DNA of 64,000 nt from an uncultured Gammaproteobacteria bacterium (GCA_913058345.1 CAJXQR010000006.1:62001-126000); one strand, 5' to 3'; numbered from the stretch's first letter, positions 26,551 to 36,537 are shown. Notes: generated by a model not told the origin, from the sequence alone. Made by a program: numbers and translations.

Positions 26551-28286
26551 AGGTCGGGCCCAATGCTGATGTGTAGTCTCCAGGGGCGGTCATCGCGGCT
26601 CATGGCCGTGGCTAGGTCAAGACGAACCGGACCAACCGGTGAGCGCCAACGAACACCCAGGCCGGCGCCTCTTTCCAGCTTGTCGTCAAAACTATCCATG
26701 GCATTGCCGACATCGTAAAACATGGCGACAGCCCACTTATTATTCAGGCTGTGTTCCAGTTCAATACTGCCGACCATCAAATGGTTACCGCCGATCACCT
26801 CTCCCGTGTCGTCTTTAGGGCCGAGTGATTGGTAGCTAAAGCCCCTTACGCTTTGAGCTCCACCGGCAAAAAAGCGCACCGAAGAGGGCAGCTGTTGAAA
26901 ATCCTCTGTCCAGGTAGTGGCTATTCTGCCACGAGTAATAAGGCGGTTACTCTGGCCCAGACGATTAATAGCCTTGATGCCTCCATGGAGCTGCAAAAAA
27001 CTTACATCAGATAAAAGGTCTTCGCGGGCACCGCGTAGTCCGATGTCGAAACGTATGCCATCAAAGCTTGTGATGACCTTGTTTCCCCAGGAACGAGTCC
27101 AGTTAACGCCTGGCATCAACAAAGTTGATTCACCTCGATCACTCCCGACCACAAACTCTTCAACCTGATAATTAATGAACAGGGATTCACGCCAGGGGCC
27201 GCGATTGCGGTTGAGGTTGGCACCGATGGTGCGCACTGTGCTGTCGCTAACATCGGTTTTTTCGTTAACTTGACCGATGTTGTAGATAATTTGATCGGTA
27301 CGGGGGTTGAGCACCGGTACCCGATAACTGGCGCTGAGGCTATAGCCAATTTCAGACACCTTGGCTTCGCTGTTTAAGCGATGCCCACGGTCGTTGATAC
27401 GTGGCATCTCCCAATGAAAGCTGGTGCGGGCGCCAGTGTCGGTGCCGTAACCGAGCCCCACGCCATAGCGATGCGGTTTGCGCGGTGTTAAAGCGACCGT
27501 AACGGGGATTTCGGCGGTTTCAGCTTGTGGCGGGCCTGGCGACACTTCAACCGTTTGAAAGTAGTTACTGTCATTGAGCGCCTGCTGCAAGTCGATAAGC
27601 GCTTCGTAGCGATAAGGCGAGCCCTGCTCGAAGGGAATGTAGCGTTGTAGCAGTTGCGGCTCCAGTAAATCCTGTTTTAATTGGACTGCGCCAAAGCGAT
27701 AACGGCGGCCGCCCTCGTAGTGCAAAGCAATGCGGGCTTCATAAACTTCCAGGTCAATGACCACACGGTGTTCAGTAAAGCGGGCATCCACGTAGCCTCG
27801 TTCGGTCGCAAGCAGAGCTAAATCAGATTTGGTGCGCTCGTAGTCGAGATGGTTGAAGTTACCACCTTTATGTAGGGGGATTTTATCGATTAGCCGTTGA
27901 AACTCGGTGTCTTGCCCCATCTCTTTGCTGATGGCGAAGTCAAATTCACCGATAGGTATTGGCGGACCTGGGTCAACACGATAGCTGGCTTGCCACTGAT
28001 CATCTGATGTCTGTGTCAGTTCCGTCTTCACCTCCGGACGATAATAACCAAAGGGCTGGAGGGCTCGGGTGATTTCCAACGGTGCTTTTTTATGAAGTCG
28101 GCGTAGGCGACCCTCACTCATTAGAGGGTGCTCTTTCTGTTGCTCAAGACTGAGAAACAATCGGACGTTGTCCTCTAAGGTTTTCTCAACGCCAGTGATA
28201 TCGATATCGATCGTCAATTGCGCGGATGAAACGGGTGACAACAGACAAAGTAAGAGCACCAGCCCCAGCCGCTGTATTATAGGCAT
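26547..28286 (-). CDS. tamA: Outer-membrane assembly protein TamA (Omp85 family)
   Basis: A 579-residue outer-membrane protein with a signal peptide (cleavage near SSA), three POTRA domains (about 22-265) and a C-terminal 16-strand barrel. The Omp85 signature VRFFAGGAQSVRGFSYQSLG and the final WRLHISIGPDL strand are visible. It pairs with TamB, whose gene overlaps its stop. It is preceded by an MscS-type gene with a gap of only 22 bases, so it sits in a longer envelope operon. Confidence 0.96.
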   Translation of the reverse strand: MPIIQRLGLVLLLCLLSPVSSAQLTIDIDITGVEKTLEDNVRLFLSLEQQKEHPLMSEGRLRRLHKKAPLEITRALQPFGYYRPEVKTELTQTSDDQWQASYRVDPGPPIPIGEFDFAISKEMGQDTEFQRLIDKIPLHKGGNFNHLDYERTKSDLALLATERGYVDARFTEHRVVIDLEVYEARIALHYEGGRRYRFGAVQLKQDLLEPQLLQRYIPFEQGSPYRYEALIDLQQALNDSNYFQTVEVSPGPPQAETAEIPVTVALTPRKPHRYGVGLGYGTDTGARTSFHWEMPRINDRGHRLNSEAKVSEIGYSLSASYRVPVLNPRTDQIIYNIGQVNEKTDVSDSTVRTIGANLNRNRGPWRESLFINYQVEEFVVGSDRGESTLLMPGVNWTRSWGNKVITSFDGIRFDIGLRGAREDLLSDVSFLQLHGGIKAINRLGQSNRLITRGRIATTWTEDFQQLPSSVRFFAGGAQSVRGFSYQSLGPKDDTGEVIGGNHLMVGSIELEHSLNNKWAVAMFYDVGNAMDSFDDKLERGAGLGVRWRSPVGPVRLDLATAMSRDDRPWRLHISIGPDL

Positions 28287-28308
28287 GCAGGTTCTCTAAA
28301 CCATAACG

Positions 28309-29166
28309 TTATAACGGGTCTGACGATTGAGCATCAACCGTTGTGATGGGGAAGGGCTCTGTCACGCTGCCAGTGTAGAGGGTGACATGGGGGAAGGGGA
28401 TCTCAACGCCCTGTTCGTCAAAAGCGCTTTTTATCTCGCCATAGATACTGTTTTTCAAATCGAGAAAATTTTCCCGTTTGGCCCAGACGGAGAACTGAAT
28501 ATCTAACGATGAAGCGCCAAAGCCCTGGAATATATAGCGTGGTTTTGGCTCCTCCAGGCAAAGCGGGTTTTTGTCGGCGACCTCCTCCAGTATTGCTCGT
28601 ACTTTTTTGAGATCTTCTTTGTAAGCAACACCCACAAGCAGGTCTGCTCGACGAATGGGAAAGCGTGTCAGCGTAGTGACTTCTGATTTAATCAGTGATT
28701 CGTTGGGAATACGCACAAACAGATTGTCAAAGGTGCGTAGCTTGACTGAAAGTGGGTCAATGGAGAGGACTTCGCCAGTGGTGGTGCCAACACGAATCAC
28801 ATCACCCACCGTGAAGGGGCGCTCGGCGACCAGAAACAAACCGCTGATGAGGTTGGACGCCGAGGTTTGAGAAGCAAAGCCGATTGCCACACTGAAAATG
28901 CCTGCCGCACCGAGTAGTACGCTGAGATTAAACCCCAGCTGGTGCAGTGCCGTCACTAAAAAAAGAATCAGAATGGAATAATAACTGCCTCGTTTGAGCA
29001 CCATGGCGCGGTGGCTGTCTATCTTTTTACTGGCGATTTTGGTGAGCCCAGAACTGGCTAATTTAGCGATCACCAGACCAATAACAACGACAATGAGCGC
29101 TCGAGTTACCGCCCAGAGCTTTTCGCTGCTAAGGAAGTTGAGAATGTAATTCCAATACTCGCTCAT
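28309..29166 (-). CDS. MscS-family mechanosensitive channel (second copy)
   Basis: A 285-residue small mechanosensitive channel with three N-terminal helices, the pore helix VLLGAAGIFSVAIGFASQTS, the beta-domain motif FTVGDVIRVGTTTGEV and a C-terminal domain ending in VEIPFPHVTLY. I chose the ATG at 29166 because GGAG lies six bases upstream; an ATG at 29172 touches the GGAG directly. It belongs to a run PsiE, CPA2 antiporter, DUF432, MscS, TamA, TamB with small gaps, linking turgor control and envelope assembly. Confidence 0.94.
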   Translation of the reverse strand: MSEYWNYILNFLSSEKLWAVTRALIVVVIGLVIAKLASSGLTKIASKKIDSHRAMVLKRGSYYSILILFLVTALHQLGFNLSVLLGAAGIFSVAIGFASQTSASNLISGLFLVAERPFTVGDVIRVGTTTGEVLSIDPLSVKLRTFDNLFVRIPNESLIKSEVTTLTRFPIRRADLLVGVAYKEDLKKVRAILEEVADKNPLCLEEPKPRYIFQGFGASSLDIQFSVWAKRENFLDLKNSIYGEIKSAFDEQGVEIPFPHVTLYTGSVTEPFPITTVDAQSSDPL

Positions 29167-29185
29167 AACCATCTCCGTAGCATAT

Positions 29186-29995
29186 TCAATTGAATACTGC
29201 GTTAAACGCGCGGATTAATACCCCTGCATTGGCTGTATTGCGGGGTGTGCTCAATAGTTCTGGAGATTCTGCCTGTTTTGGCGCTTTGTGATCTATTTTT
29301 AATTCCGCCATATCGCCATGCTTACCTCGAATTAATGTCACCCTGGGAGTCCACAGCTGCCCGTTAGCGCAGGTATAGAGCGATAACAGTGGCGCGGGTA
29401 AATTGAGTCGCTCGACAGTGAGCGTGGTATCCGCCTGATTGCGTATCAGCACGGGCGTTATCGCCCGGTGTGTTCGTTGCGGCAACTCTGATAAATTGAT
29501 ACGGCAGTGGGTGGACGAGGCGTAACAGAGCTCGCCCTCGAGTGTGGAGGGGCCAAACCAGGTATCCGATGGCCGCTGGATGGCCACTTCTTCCAGCACG
29601 GTGGCTGGTGACGTTTCGAGCGCTAATTCAAGCCATAGTGGTGAACTGACGTAGAGAGTCACTCCCTCACCAGCGGTGAGATTAAAAGGAACCCGTGGGC
29701 GGGAAATAATGGGACGATCAGCGAGTCGAGGAGTCAGGGTCAGTCGCTTGACCATCTTGCTGAAAATATAACGCGAATGCTTATCTAGTGCTTCCGGTCG
29801 TTGATCGGTAGGTTGAAATTCCCAGGTCGTATCGTCCTTATCAAAATCGACGGTTCGCTGATGGCCTATGTGCCACTCGCCCTCCAGACAACGCACCACA
29901 AGAGTCAGCGGCCCAATGCGCCACTGCAAACTTTGTTCGATGGGTAGCGTAAAACTGCCCCACCAGTGAGGGGGTCTGTCAATTTTTATCGCCAT
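29186..29995 (-). CDS. DUF432-like protein beside MscS
   Basis: A 269-residue soluble protein, rich in beta strands and without signal peptide or membrane helix. From its layout and its place next to an MscS gene I assign it tentatively to DUF432, a family of unknown function. Visible features are a Trp-rich start (RPPHWWGSF), a central PLWLELAL segment and a conserved-looking LYTCANGQLWTPRVTLIRG near the end. GAGG lies seven bases before the ATG at 29995; the longer frame to 30019 adds eight residues. It starts 19 bases upstream of the MscS gene and is probably its accessory. Confidence 0.6.
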   Translation of the reverse strand: MAIKIDRPPHWWGSFTLPIEQSLQWRIGPLTLVVRCLEGEWHIGHQRTVDFDKDDTTWEFQPTDQRPEALDKHSRYIFSKMVKRLTLTPRLADRPIISRPRVPFNLTAGEGVTLYVSSPLWLELALETSPATVLEEVAIQRPSDTWFGPSTLEGELCYASSTHCRINLSELPQRTHRAITPVLIRNQADTTLTVERLNLPAPLLSLYTCANGQLWTPRVTLIRGKHGDMAELKIDHKAPKQAESPELLSTPRNTANAGVLIRAFNAVFN

Positions 29996-30090
29996 GATTT
30001 TTCCTCTGGGCGGGTGCATATGTTGCGTGACTTAAAAAGGTGATAAGTCAACGCTATTTTGCGCATCAGTATTTGTATCAATATCGACAG

Positions 30091-31299
30091 CTATAGTGAG
30101 TTTACATTCCGTCTGTTTTTCAACAAATGTTTGACCAACATAATCCAGCCTGGACTAATAAGAAGGGTAAGAGAAATGACCGCAATCGTCATTTGATAGC
30201 CGTAATCGGAAATAATATGTGCTTGAATACCCACAGCAGCCAATACAAAGCTAAATTCTCCAATCTGGGATAGCAGTGTGCCTGCATACAAGCTGTCTGC
30301 CCAGTTTTCTCCGAGCAAATAAAGTATCAGAGCATTAATGAAAGTATTGGCGACGACTGCGAGCAGTACGAGGATCCCGACCTGAAACCAGTGGAATTGT
30401 ATAAAACTAAGATCAACCAGCATGCCGATTGAGACAAAAAAGAGCGCCACAAACAACACACGGAAGGGCTCCAGGCTTTGATGTACCCAGTGAGTTTCCT
30501 TGGCGGCACCGATAATCATCCCCGCCACAAAAGCCCCCAGGGCTGTAGACAGCCCCGCTAAACCGGTTAATAACGATAAACCCAGGCAGACTGACAAAGC
30601 GGCGAAAACATGCATCTCATTATCGTTGCCTATCAGTTTACTGAGGGGCAGGTGTAGCGTATTTTTTATGGCGATATGGGCAACAATAGCGACAATAATC
30701 AATGCGCCAAAGATCTGGAAGACTGCGTTTGTGGGTTCAACCCCGGTGTTGTCGCCAAACGCGGCGAGAATGATGAGCATCGGAATAATCGCCAGATCCT
30801 GGGCGAGTAAAATGGCGAGTACATTTTGGCCAACCTTAGAGTCAAATTCCTTCCAGTCCTGAAGTAGCTTGAGTACAACGGCTGTGCTGCTAAGACTAAT
30901 CACAAAGCCAATAAGAATAATACGCTGCAGAGGCCAGTCCATTAGCCAGCCCAATGGCCAGACACAGGCGACACTGATAAGGATTTGTGCCAGGGTGCCA
31001 AGTACTGCAATTTTCCAGTTGTCGATGAGTTTTTTAGGGGAAACTTCCATGCCAATAAAAAAAAGCAGCATGACAACCCCTATCGCCCCAAAGCGTGCCA
31101 GCGTTACATCATCTGTTACCAGTGCAACCCCGTGGGGGCCAAGAATAACGCCCGCAACGAGATAGCCAACAACATGAGGCTGATTGAGCTTGCGCAATAG
31201 CAATCCCAGCAACAAGATGGCGAGAATAGCTCCCACCAGATAGGGCATCACCGGGTCTAAATGTATAGGGCGTTTCCTGGGCGGGTAATAGGCGGCCAA
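30091..31299 (-). CDS. CPA2-type cation:proton antiporter
   Basis: A 402-residue inner-membrane antiporter of the CPA2 (KefB/NapA-like) family with about 12 helices. Typical segments are QPHVVGYLVAGVILGPHG, ISLSSTAVVLKLL and ILLAQDLAIIPML with the ion-site Asp, followed by GAFVAGMIIG. There is no TrkA-N nucleotide-binding domain, so it is not a complete KefB/KefC. Potassium or sodium exchange cannot be told apart here. The frame opens with a TTG at 31299 lacking a clear ribosome site; an ATG at 31248 is a plausible alternative start. Confidence 0.9.
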   Translation of the reverse strand: MAAYYPPRKRPIHLDPVMPYLVGAILAILLLGLLLRKLNQPHVVGYLVAGVILGPHGVALVTDDVTLARFGAIGVVMLLFFIGMEVSPKKLIDNWKIAVLGTLAQILISVACVWPLGWLMDWPLQRIILIGFVISLSSTAVVLKLLQDWKEFDSKVGQNVLAILLAQDLAIIPMLIILAAFGDNTGVEPTNAVFQIFGALIIVAIVAHIAIKNTLHLPLSKLIGNDNEMHVFAALSVCLGLSLLTGLAGLSTALGAFVAGMIIGAAKETHWVHQSLEPFRVLFVALFFVSIGMLVDLSFIQFHWFQVGILVLLAVVANTFINALILYLLGENWADSLYAGTLLSQIGEFSFVLAAVGIQAHIISDYGYQMTIAVISLTLLISPGWIMLVKHLLKNRRNVNSL

Positions 31300-31357
31300 T
31301 GAATTAGAGACGGTTGGCGTTTATCCCTTACATGCATTGCCCATGGAATGCACCCCT

Positions 31358-31855
31358 TCAAGGTTCTTTAACTGACGTGATAGCCCCAGAGGAGTCTGAA
31401 TTGGATTTGGTTGTTGGTTCTTTGCCGCGCTGGAAACTGATGGCGCAGGCGACGCGTATTAACCCTAGTGCCAATAGTAAGGCGCTGAGCGCATAGGTGG
31501 CCTGTGTGTCGAGTCGGTGGTGGAAAAGCTCAATCATGATATGGCGCAGTACAAATACGATACCGGCATCGATAACGGGTGTCAGCCGTAAACGGTGCGA
31601 CGTAAAATATTCGGCTAACGAGCGAGATAATTCGATAAGAACAAACAGCGTCAATACATCGGTGAAAATATGCAAATAGCTTCCGGTAATGCCGCCGGCT
31701 TGAATTAAGGTGCCAACCTGAAAGAATAAACGCACCACGCCGATAATCATGATGACCGTGATGAACAAGAGAATAACCGCAAATATCAGACCGGTGACTG
31801 AGTCGTAGATTTTTTTAATCTTTTCTTGCAACGATAATGTATCGAGTTTGCTCAT
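31358..31855 (-). CDS. PsiE family membrane protein
   Basis: A 165-residue protein with four hydrophobic helices and the PsiE-family segment LTLFVLIELSRSLAEYFTSH, followed by VIDAGIVFVLRHIMIEL. PsiE was found in E. coli as phosphate-starvation-inducible; its biochemical role is not known. It is the first gene of the minus-strand envelope run that ends with tamB, with 58 bases to the antiporter gene. Confidence 0.88.
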   Translation of the reverse strand: MSKLDTLSLQEKIKKIYDSVTGLIFAVILLFITVIMIIGVVRLFFQVGTLIQAGGITGSYLHIFTDVLTLFVLIELSRSLAEYFTSHRLRLTPVIDAGIVFVLRHIMIELFHHRLDTQATYALSALLLALGLIRVACAISFQRGKEPTTKSNSDSSGAITSVKEP

Positions 31856-32414
31856 AGGTAAGAGAGTCCAATTTTGGGCTTGCTGTGAGTTGATAGGTTG
31901 ACCGCCTGGATTTATTTACAATAAAAAATTTAGCGGTGTTCAGCATTAAAAATCTAGCGCTCAAACTTATGGAAGGGTGCCGTGGAGCTTTGCTTCAGTA
32001 TTTCCTCAAAGTAGGGTGACCGCAGTACTAGTGGGTAAATTTGGAAAACAATGATGGCGCTATTGAGACCAGTTTCAATGGTAGTAAGGAGCAATATTAA
32101 GTCAAATTAACGGCTCATCATAATGTATTGGCGCCATTGGTACGAAAGAAAGTGGATCATGCCAACTGCACTGTCGAGCCGTACCACAACCTAACTCGGC
32201 AACCCTGTTAAACCGGTGTCAGTAATTTATCTTGGTGAAATGACTTTTCAGTGTACTATCGATAAACCACTAGAGCTGATAGGCGTTTTTGCTGCATATT
32301 TTTCAAGGTGATGTTCCCAAAGGTTTATGCCCCCTAAAGATAGTGCCTCGCTGTATGACGAATTCGATAGAGTTTATTTTCGCCAAATCTACTAAGAAAG
32401 AGGGCTAATTAAGC
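31856..32414. other. Divergent promoter region
   Basis: This gap of 559 bases lies between the PsiE (minus) and CorA (plus) genes and must contain both promoters. I found no supported gene, repeat or strong hairpin in it. Confidence 0.45.
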
Positions 32415-33386
32415 ATGATTAAAACACGGTTATTTTTATCCGGTGAAATGCAAGTGGGTGGGGTGGAGCTCATCGCGACCTGGCGCGATCACCCAGACTC
32501 AGTCATCTGGGTCGATCTGGTCGAGAACCAACAAGCCACCGAAGCTGAGTTTTTAGAGCGTGAATTTGCTATCCACACGCTTGCTATTGAGGACGCTCAG
32601 CGCGAGCGACACCCACCAAAGATTGAAGCTTTTAGTGACTACACGTTTATTTTATTAAAAGGCTTGTCTGCTGACTCCAAAGATATCGACTTCGACACGA
32701 TTCAGTTGGCATTGTTTGTCGGCGAAAGTTTTTTGATAACGCGTCATAGTGGCGCCTCAAAAAGTATTAATCGTCTGGAGGCACATCTTGAGAGCCAGAG
32801 TGATGTGACGGAATACAGCGATTTGTCCAAGTTGGCGCTGCTATTGTGCCGTATGGTGGTTGATCGATATCTGAATATTTTGCTGGCGCTTGAACCTCGT
32901 CTCGAAGAACTTGAAGAATTGATGCTGGAGCATTCCGACGACAATATGTTGGCAGAATTGATTGGCTACAAAAGTGACCTGAAAAGGCTCGGTCGCTTTG
33001 CAACCTATCACGAACAGTTGTTCAGAACGCTTCGGAATAAAACCTTTCCCGGTTTCAGCGACAGTGACCGCACCCATGAGGTTATCGATGTTTGGGAGCA
33101 ACAAGAGCGGACCTGTAGCCTTTCTCTGCTGTACTATGAAACCGCGTCGGATTTAATAGACGGCTATATCTCTATTGCTTCACACAGACTGAATCAGATT
33201 ATGAAAATACTGACGATTATTACGGCAGTATTTGTGCCTCTCAGTTTTCTTGCCGGTATCTATGGTATGAATTTTGAAAACATGCCGGAGCTTCATTCTC
33301 GGTCGGGATATTTTATTCTATTAGGGGTGATGGTGACGATCGCGACGATCTTTTTAGTTGCCTTTAGGAGAATGAAGTGGCTATGA
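32415..33386 (+). CDS. CorA-family magnesium/divalent cation channel
   Basis: A 323-residue CorA-type pentameric channel: a large acidic cytosolic domain (1-260) and two C-terminal helices. The selectivity motif GMN is at 284-286 in YGMNFENMPEL, between the helices, and the protein ends in a basic RRMKWL. It carries Mg2+ and often Co2+ or Ni2+ across the inner membrane; ZntB-type Zn2+ transport is a less likely alternative. It begins a group of divalent-cation genes that continues with MgtE and a CNNM protein. Confidence 0.95.
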   Translation: MIKTRLFLSGEMQVGGVELIATWRDHPDSVIWVDLVENQQATEAEFLEREFAIHTLAIEDAQRERHPPKIEAFSDYTFILLKGLSADSKDIDFDTIQLALFVGESFLITRHSGASKSINRLEAHLESQSDVTEYSDLSKLALLLCRMVVDRYLNILLALEPRLEELEELMLEHSDDNMLAELIGYKSDLKRLGRFATYHEQLFRTLRNKTFPGFSDSDRTHEVIDVWEQQERTCSLSLLYYETASDLIDGYISIASHRLNQIMKILTIITAVFVPLSFLAGIYGMNFENMPELHSRSGYFILLGVMVTIATIFLVAFRRMKWL

Positions 33387-33419
33387 ATTCTGCTCTTCTC
33401 TGGTAGAACAAGAGGTCAT

Positions 33420-33442
33420 CAGGGCCTGTTCGGCGGGCCCTG
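33420..33442 (+). terminator. Short GC-rich hairpin after corA-like gene
   Basis: CAGGGCC pairs with GGCCCTG across a nine-base loop, 33 bases after the CorA stop. No real T run follows, so termination here is uncertain. Confidence 0.4.
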
Positions 33443-33619
33443 TTAGTTGCTCCTTTATACACCCCGCAGCTACGATCAAGACTACCAGGGACGGACTTTC
33501 TATTCAGTGAACAAATAAGTGGCTAAACCTAAGGCATAGTGCAATCATGGCATAGAACACAGAAATGCAAACCACCAACCGGTGGCAATTGACTGACAGG
33601 GTTTGGGAGTGGCATTCGT

Positions 33620-34384
33620 ATGCTGTCGGATTTAATAAAAAGTCATCCTGAAATTCTGGCAATAGTGATTGCCCTATTGGGCTTTCTGGTCGCGGGACTG
33701 TTGTCGCGATTGCTCGATCGCTGGTGGACTTCACTGGAGGGCTATCTCCGCCACCGAGCCCCAGCGCGGCTAGAGCACTTTGATTTGAAAGTGTTGCGAC
33801 AGGTACTGCGCGCCGTCCTCTACTACGGCACCCTGTTTCTTTTCCTGCTCACCGCGCTGCAAACACTGCGAATCTCGGTGGCAAAAGAGTGGATTTCCGT
33901 TCTGCTGCTCTACGTCCCCCAGCTCATTCTGGGCGCGCTAATCATACTTTCCGGCTACCTGGCCAGCGTTGTCATCCGCAGCCTGCTGGCAAAGTTGATG
34001 GGCGTAAGCTCGGACAATCTAGCGCCCCGGTTTGCGCAATTACTGATCATCACAACCGCAGTGCTGACCGGTCTCGCCCAAACCTCGATTAATATTTCCT
34101 TCATCTCGAATGTGATGGTCATGTTACTGGCGTTCTTTTTCGGCGGGCTTTCTCTGGCCTTCGCGCTGGGTAGCCGACCCTTGGTGGAAAACCTTCTGGC
34201 CAGACGGGCGATGGACCGTTATCGGATAGGAGACACCGTGCGGATCAGGGATGCTCAGGGCAAGATTATCGAGATTTTAAGCACCGCCGTTGTTCTGGAA
34301 ACAGCGGAGGGCTTGCTGACAGTCCCCACGGCCGCCTTTGTCACCGCCGACACGCTCTTAATCAAGAACGAGGAGCACGAATGA
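33620..34384 (+). CDS. MscS-like membrane protein, short form
   Basis: A 254-residue membrane protein with an N-terminal helix, two or three further helices (about 65-85, 93-115, 130-160) and an MscS-like pore segment LLAFFFGGLSLAFALGSRPL followed by a short beta domain (RIGDTVRIRDAQGKIIEI). It stops there, without the C-terminal alpha/beta domain of full MscS channels. It overlaps the next gene by ATGA and is the first of three coupled genes that end with MgtE, so it may be part of a magnesium or osmotic system. GGGAG lies about ten bases before the ATG. Confidence 0.8.
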   Translation: MLSDLIKSHPEILAIVIALLGFLVAGLLSRLLDRWWTSLEGYLRHRAPARLEHFDLKVLRQVLRAVLYYGTLFLFLLTALQTLRISVAKEWISVLLLYVPQLILGALIILSGYLASVVIRSLLAKLMGVSSDNLAPRFAQLLIITTAVLTGLAQTSINISFISNVMVMLLAFFFGGLSLAFALGSRPLVENLLARRAMDRYRIGDTVRIRDAQGKIIEILSTAVVLETAEGLLTVPTAAFVTADTLLIKNEEHE

Positions 34385-35196
34385 CCGAACCGCTTGATCC
34401 GCTAGTGCTGCAGTTCGCGTCTGATCGGCCCGACGAAATGGCGGCACTGCTCGCCAGCAGTGAACTGCGGGAATTATCGGACGTGCTGGAAAGCCTGCCG
34501 GTGTCGATTGCGGCCACGCTCGCGGCACGGTTACCTAGCTGGCAACTCACCAGCCTGCTTAGCGAGATCGAACCCGCCCTCCTCGCTCGCTTACTGATGG
34601 CCGCCAAAACAGACGAAGCGGTGGCGCTGGTATCTCACCTGAGCGAATCCCGCTACGCCCGCGTCCTCGAATCAGTGCCTGCACCGGAACGCCAGCCGCT
34701 CTTCGAATTGCTGGAGTTCCCCGCCTACAGCGTGGCGTCTCTGGTAACCACGGAGTTTATCCGCGTCTCGGAGAACACCAGCTGCGAAGCCTTCTGTGAG
34801 CAACTGTCAGCCAGCGACAATACCCACCCACGACCGGTGCTGGTGGTTGATCAACAGGGCAAGTACCGCGGTACGGTCAGTCTGCTGGCTGTTTATGCTC
34901 GCAAAAATCGCTCGCAGCTAGTCGGCCAGATCACCGCGCCGGTTGAGCCGCTTAACGGCAAAATGGCAGCCAGTCAGGCGATTACCGCCAAACAATGGAT
35001 GAGGCACGCGGAATTACCGGTGGTCGACAGCCGTCACCGCATCCTGGGCGTGGTCAAACGGGCCTCACTGGAGCGCGTCAGGAATGATGCTGCGCCCATG
35101 GAATTTAACGTCGAACGGGTTCTGGCAGAACTCGCCAGCGCCTATTTAAATCTCTGCGCTCGGATACTCGAGTCAGTCTTCGGACGATCGAAATGA
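34381..35196 (+). CDS. Stand-alone MgtE_N/CBS protein
   Basis: A 271-residue soluble protein. The first 125 residues form a helical superhelix like the MgtE N-terminal domain (repeated LLASSELRELSDVLESLP-type helices). They are followed by two CBS-like modules (about 130-240, with RPVLVVDQQGKYRGTVS and LPVVDSRHRILGVVKR). It has no transmembrane part, so it looks like the cytosolic regulatory half of MgtE encoded separately. Both ends overlap neighbouring genes by ATGA, with the complete MgtE immediately downstream. It could modulate gating of that MgtE. Confidence 0.8.
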   Translation: MTEPLDPLVLQFASDRPDEMAALLASSELRELSDVLESLPVSIAATLAARLPSWQLTSLLSEIEPALLARLLMAAKTDEAVALVSHLSESRYARVLESVPAPERQPLFELLEFPAYSVASLVTTEFIRVSENTSCEAFCEQLSASDNTHPRPVLVVDQQGKYRGTVSLLAVYARKNRSQLVGQITAPVEPLNGKMAASQAITAKQWMRHAELPVVDSRHRILGVVKRASLERVRNDAAPMEFNVERVLAELASAYLNLCARILESVFGRSK

Positions 35197-36479
35197 GCCT
35201 GCAGGACGAACTCCGCGAGTATTTTGTACGGGAGCACCCCCGCGATGCCGCGCTCGTCGTCGAACGACTGGACCAGGTACCTGAGAAGCTGGAGCAGTTA
35301 TCGACCAAAAGTTTTACGCGGCTGCTAGAGCAGATCGACCCCGGCCTGTTGCAGTCGCTGTTTTTATCCATAGACCTTGAACGCCAGGCTAAGGTATTAA
35401 CTTCGGCGAGCATCCGCACGGCGTTGTTGATTTTACGCAGCCTGCCAGAAGACAAATTGATGGCCGCGCTGGATCATTTACCGTCGGGGGTGCGTAAGGA
35501 ATACCTGGAACTGCTCGAGTTTCCAGAGCATACCGCCGGCAATTTTATGGACCGGCTGCTGGCGCGCTTTCGCGCTGACCAGACCGTGGGCGAGGCGCTG
35601 GCAGAGCTACGGGCATCTAAGGCAAAGCGGGTGCGTTCGCTTTATGTCGTCTCCGATGACGACCTGCTCGCCGGCCGTGTCGACCTTCAGGATATGGCGC
35701 TGGCAGAACCTGACACCCTGATGTCGGATTTGGTCAACGAGGTATCGGAGGTTGCCGAGTTAACCTCCACCGAAGCGGATCTGGTGGCCTTGTTCGACCG
35801 CAGCCGGGTCGATTCCATCCCGGTCGTGGACCAGGACTTTAAACTGCTGGGTATTGTTCGTTATGGCAACCTTTTCCAGGCCGCCGAAGAGGCCGCCACC
35901 GCCGGCATCCAGCGTATGGTCGGCGCCAGTGCCGACGAACGCGCGCTGTCCACACCGGTGTTCGCCGTTAAACGGCGCTTAGTCTGGCTCCACGTTAACC
36001 TGATCACTGCTTTTCTCGCCGCGGCAGTGGTCGGATTGTTTGAATCAACCATCGCCCAGTTCACCGCGCTTGCCATACTCCTGCCCGTCGTCGCGGGGCA
36101 ATCGGGTAATGCGGGGTCACAGGCGCTGGCCGTTACCATGCGGGGCCTGGCACTGCGAGAGATTAGCACCCTGCAATGGCGTGCGGTCTTGTCCAAGGAG
36201 GTCCAGATTGGGCTAATCAACGGCACCGCCCTGGCGCTGACCTGCGGTCTGGGGGTTTGGGCCTGGAGCCAATCCTGGGGGCTGGCCCTGGTGATCGCCA
36301 TCGCCATGATCGTGGCGATGATTATGGCGGGCATTTCGGGGGCACTGGTGCCCATGGTGCTGTCGCGACTGGGTCAGGATCCTGCCACTGCCTCCTCCAT
36401 TATTCTCACCACGGTGACGGATGTCACCGGTTTCCTGGTTTTTCTCGGCACCGCCACCCTGTTGTCGGGGATTTTATAG
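35193..36479 (+). CDS. MgtE-family magnesium transporter
   Basis: A 428-residue Mg2+ channel: an MgtE_N domain (1-120), two CBS domains (about 125-250) and five C-terminal helices (about 275-428). The pore region has LPVVAGQSGNAGSQALAVTM, and TTVTDVTGF near the end carries Asp410, equivalent to the Mg2+-coordinating Asp of TM5. It is slightly shorter than typical members (about 450). It is the last gene of a three-gene operon joined by ATGA overlaps. The region reads GC-richer than the flanking genes. Confidence 0.94.
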   Translation: MSLQDELREYFVREHPRDAALVVERLDQVPEKLEQLSTKSFTRLLEQIDPGLLQSLFLSIDLERQAKVLTSASIRTALLILRSLPEDKLMAALDHLPSGVRKEYLELLEFPEHTAGNFMDRLLARFRADQTVGEALAELRASKAKRVRSLYVVSDDDLLAGRVDLQDMALAEPDTLMSDLVNEVSEVAELTSTEADLVALFDRSRVDSIPVVDQDFKLLGIVRYGNLFQAAEEAATAGIQRMVGASADERALSTPVFAVKRRLVWLHVNLITAFLAAAVVGLFESTIAQFTALAILLPVVAGQSGNAGSQALAVTMRGLALREISTLQWRAVLSKEVQIGLINGTALALTCGLGVWAWSQSWGLALVIAIAMIVAMIMAGISGALVPMVLSRLGQDPATASSIILTTVTDVTGFLVFLGTATLLSGIL

Positions 36480-36537
36480 CTCTTTATAGCCCAGGCTGCC
36501 ACGACGACAGACACGAGGGGCGGGTTGAAAAAGGTAC

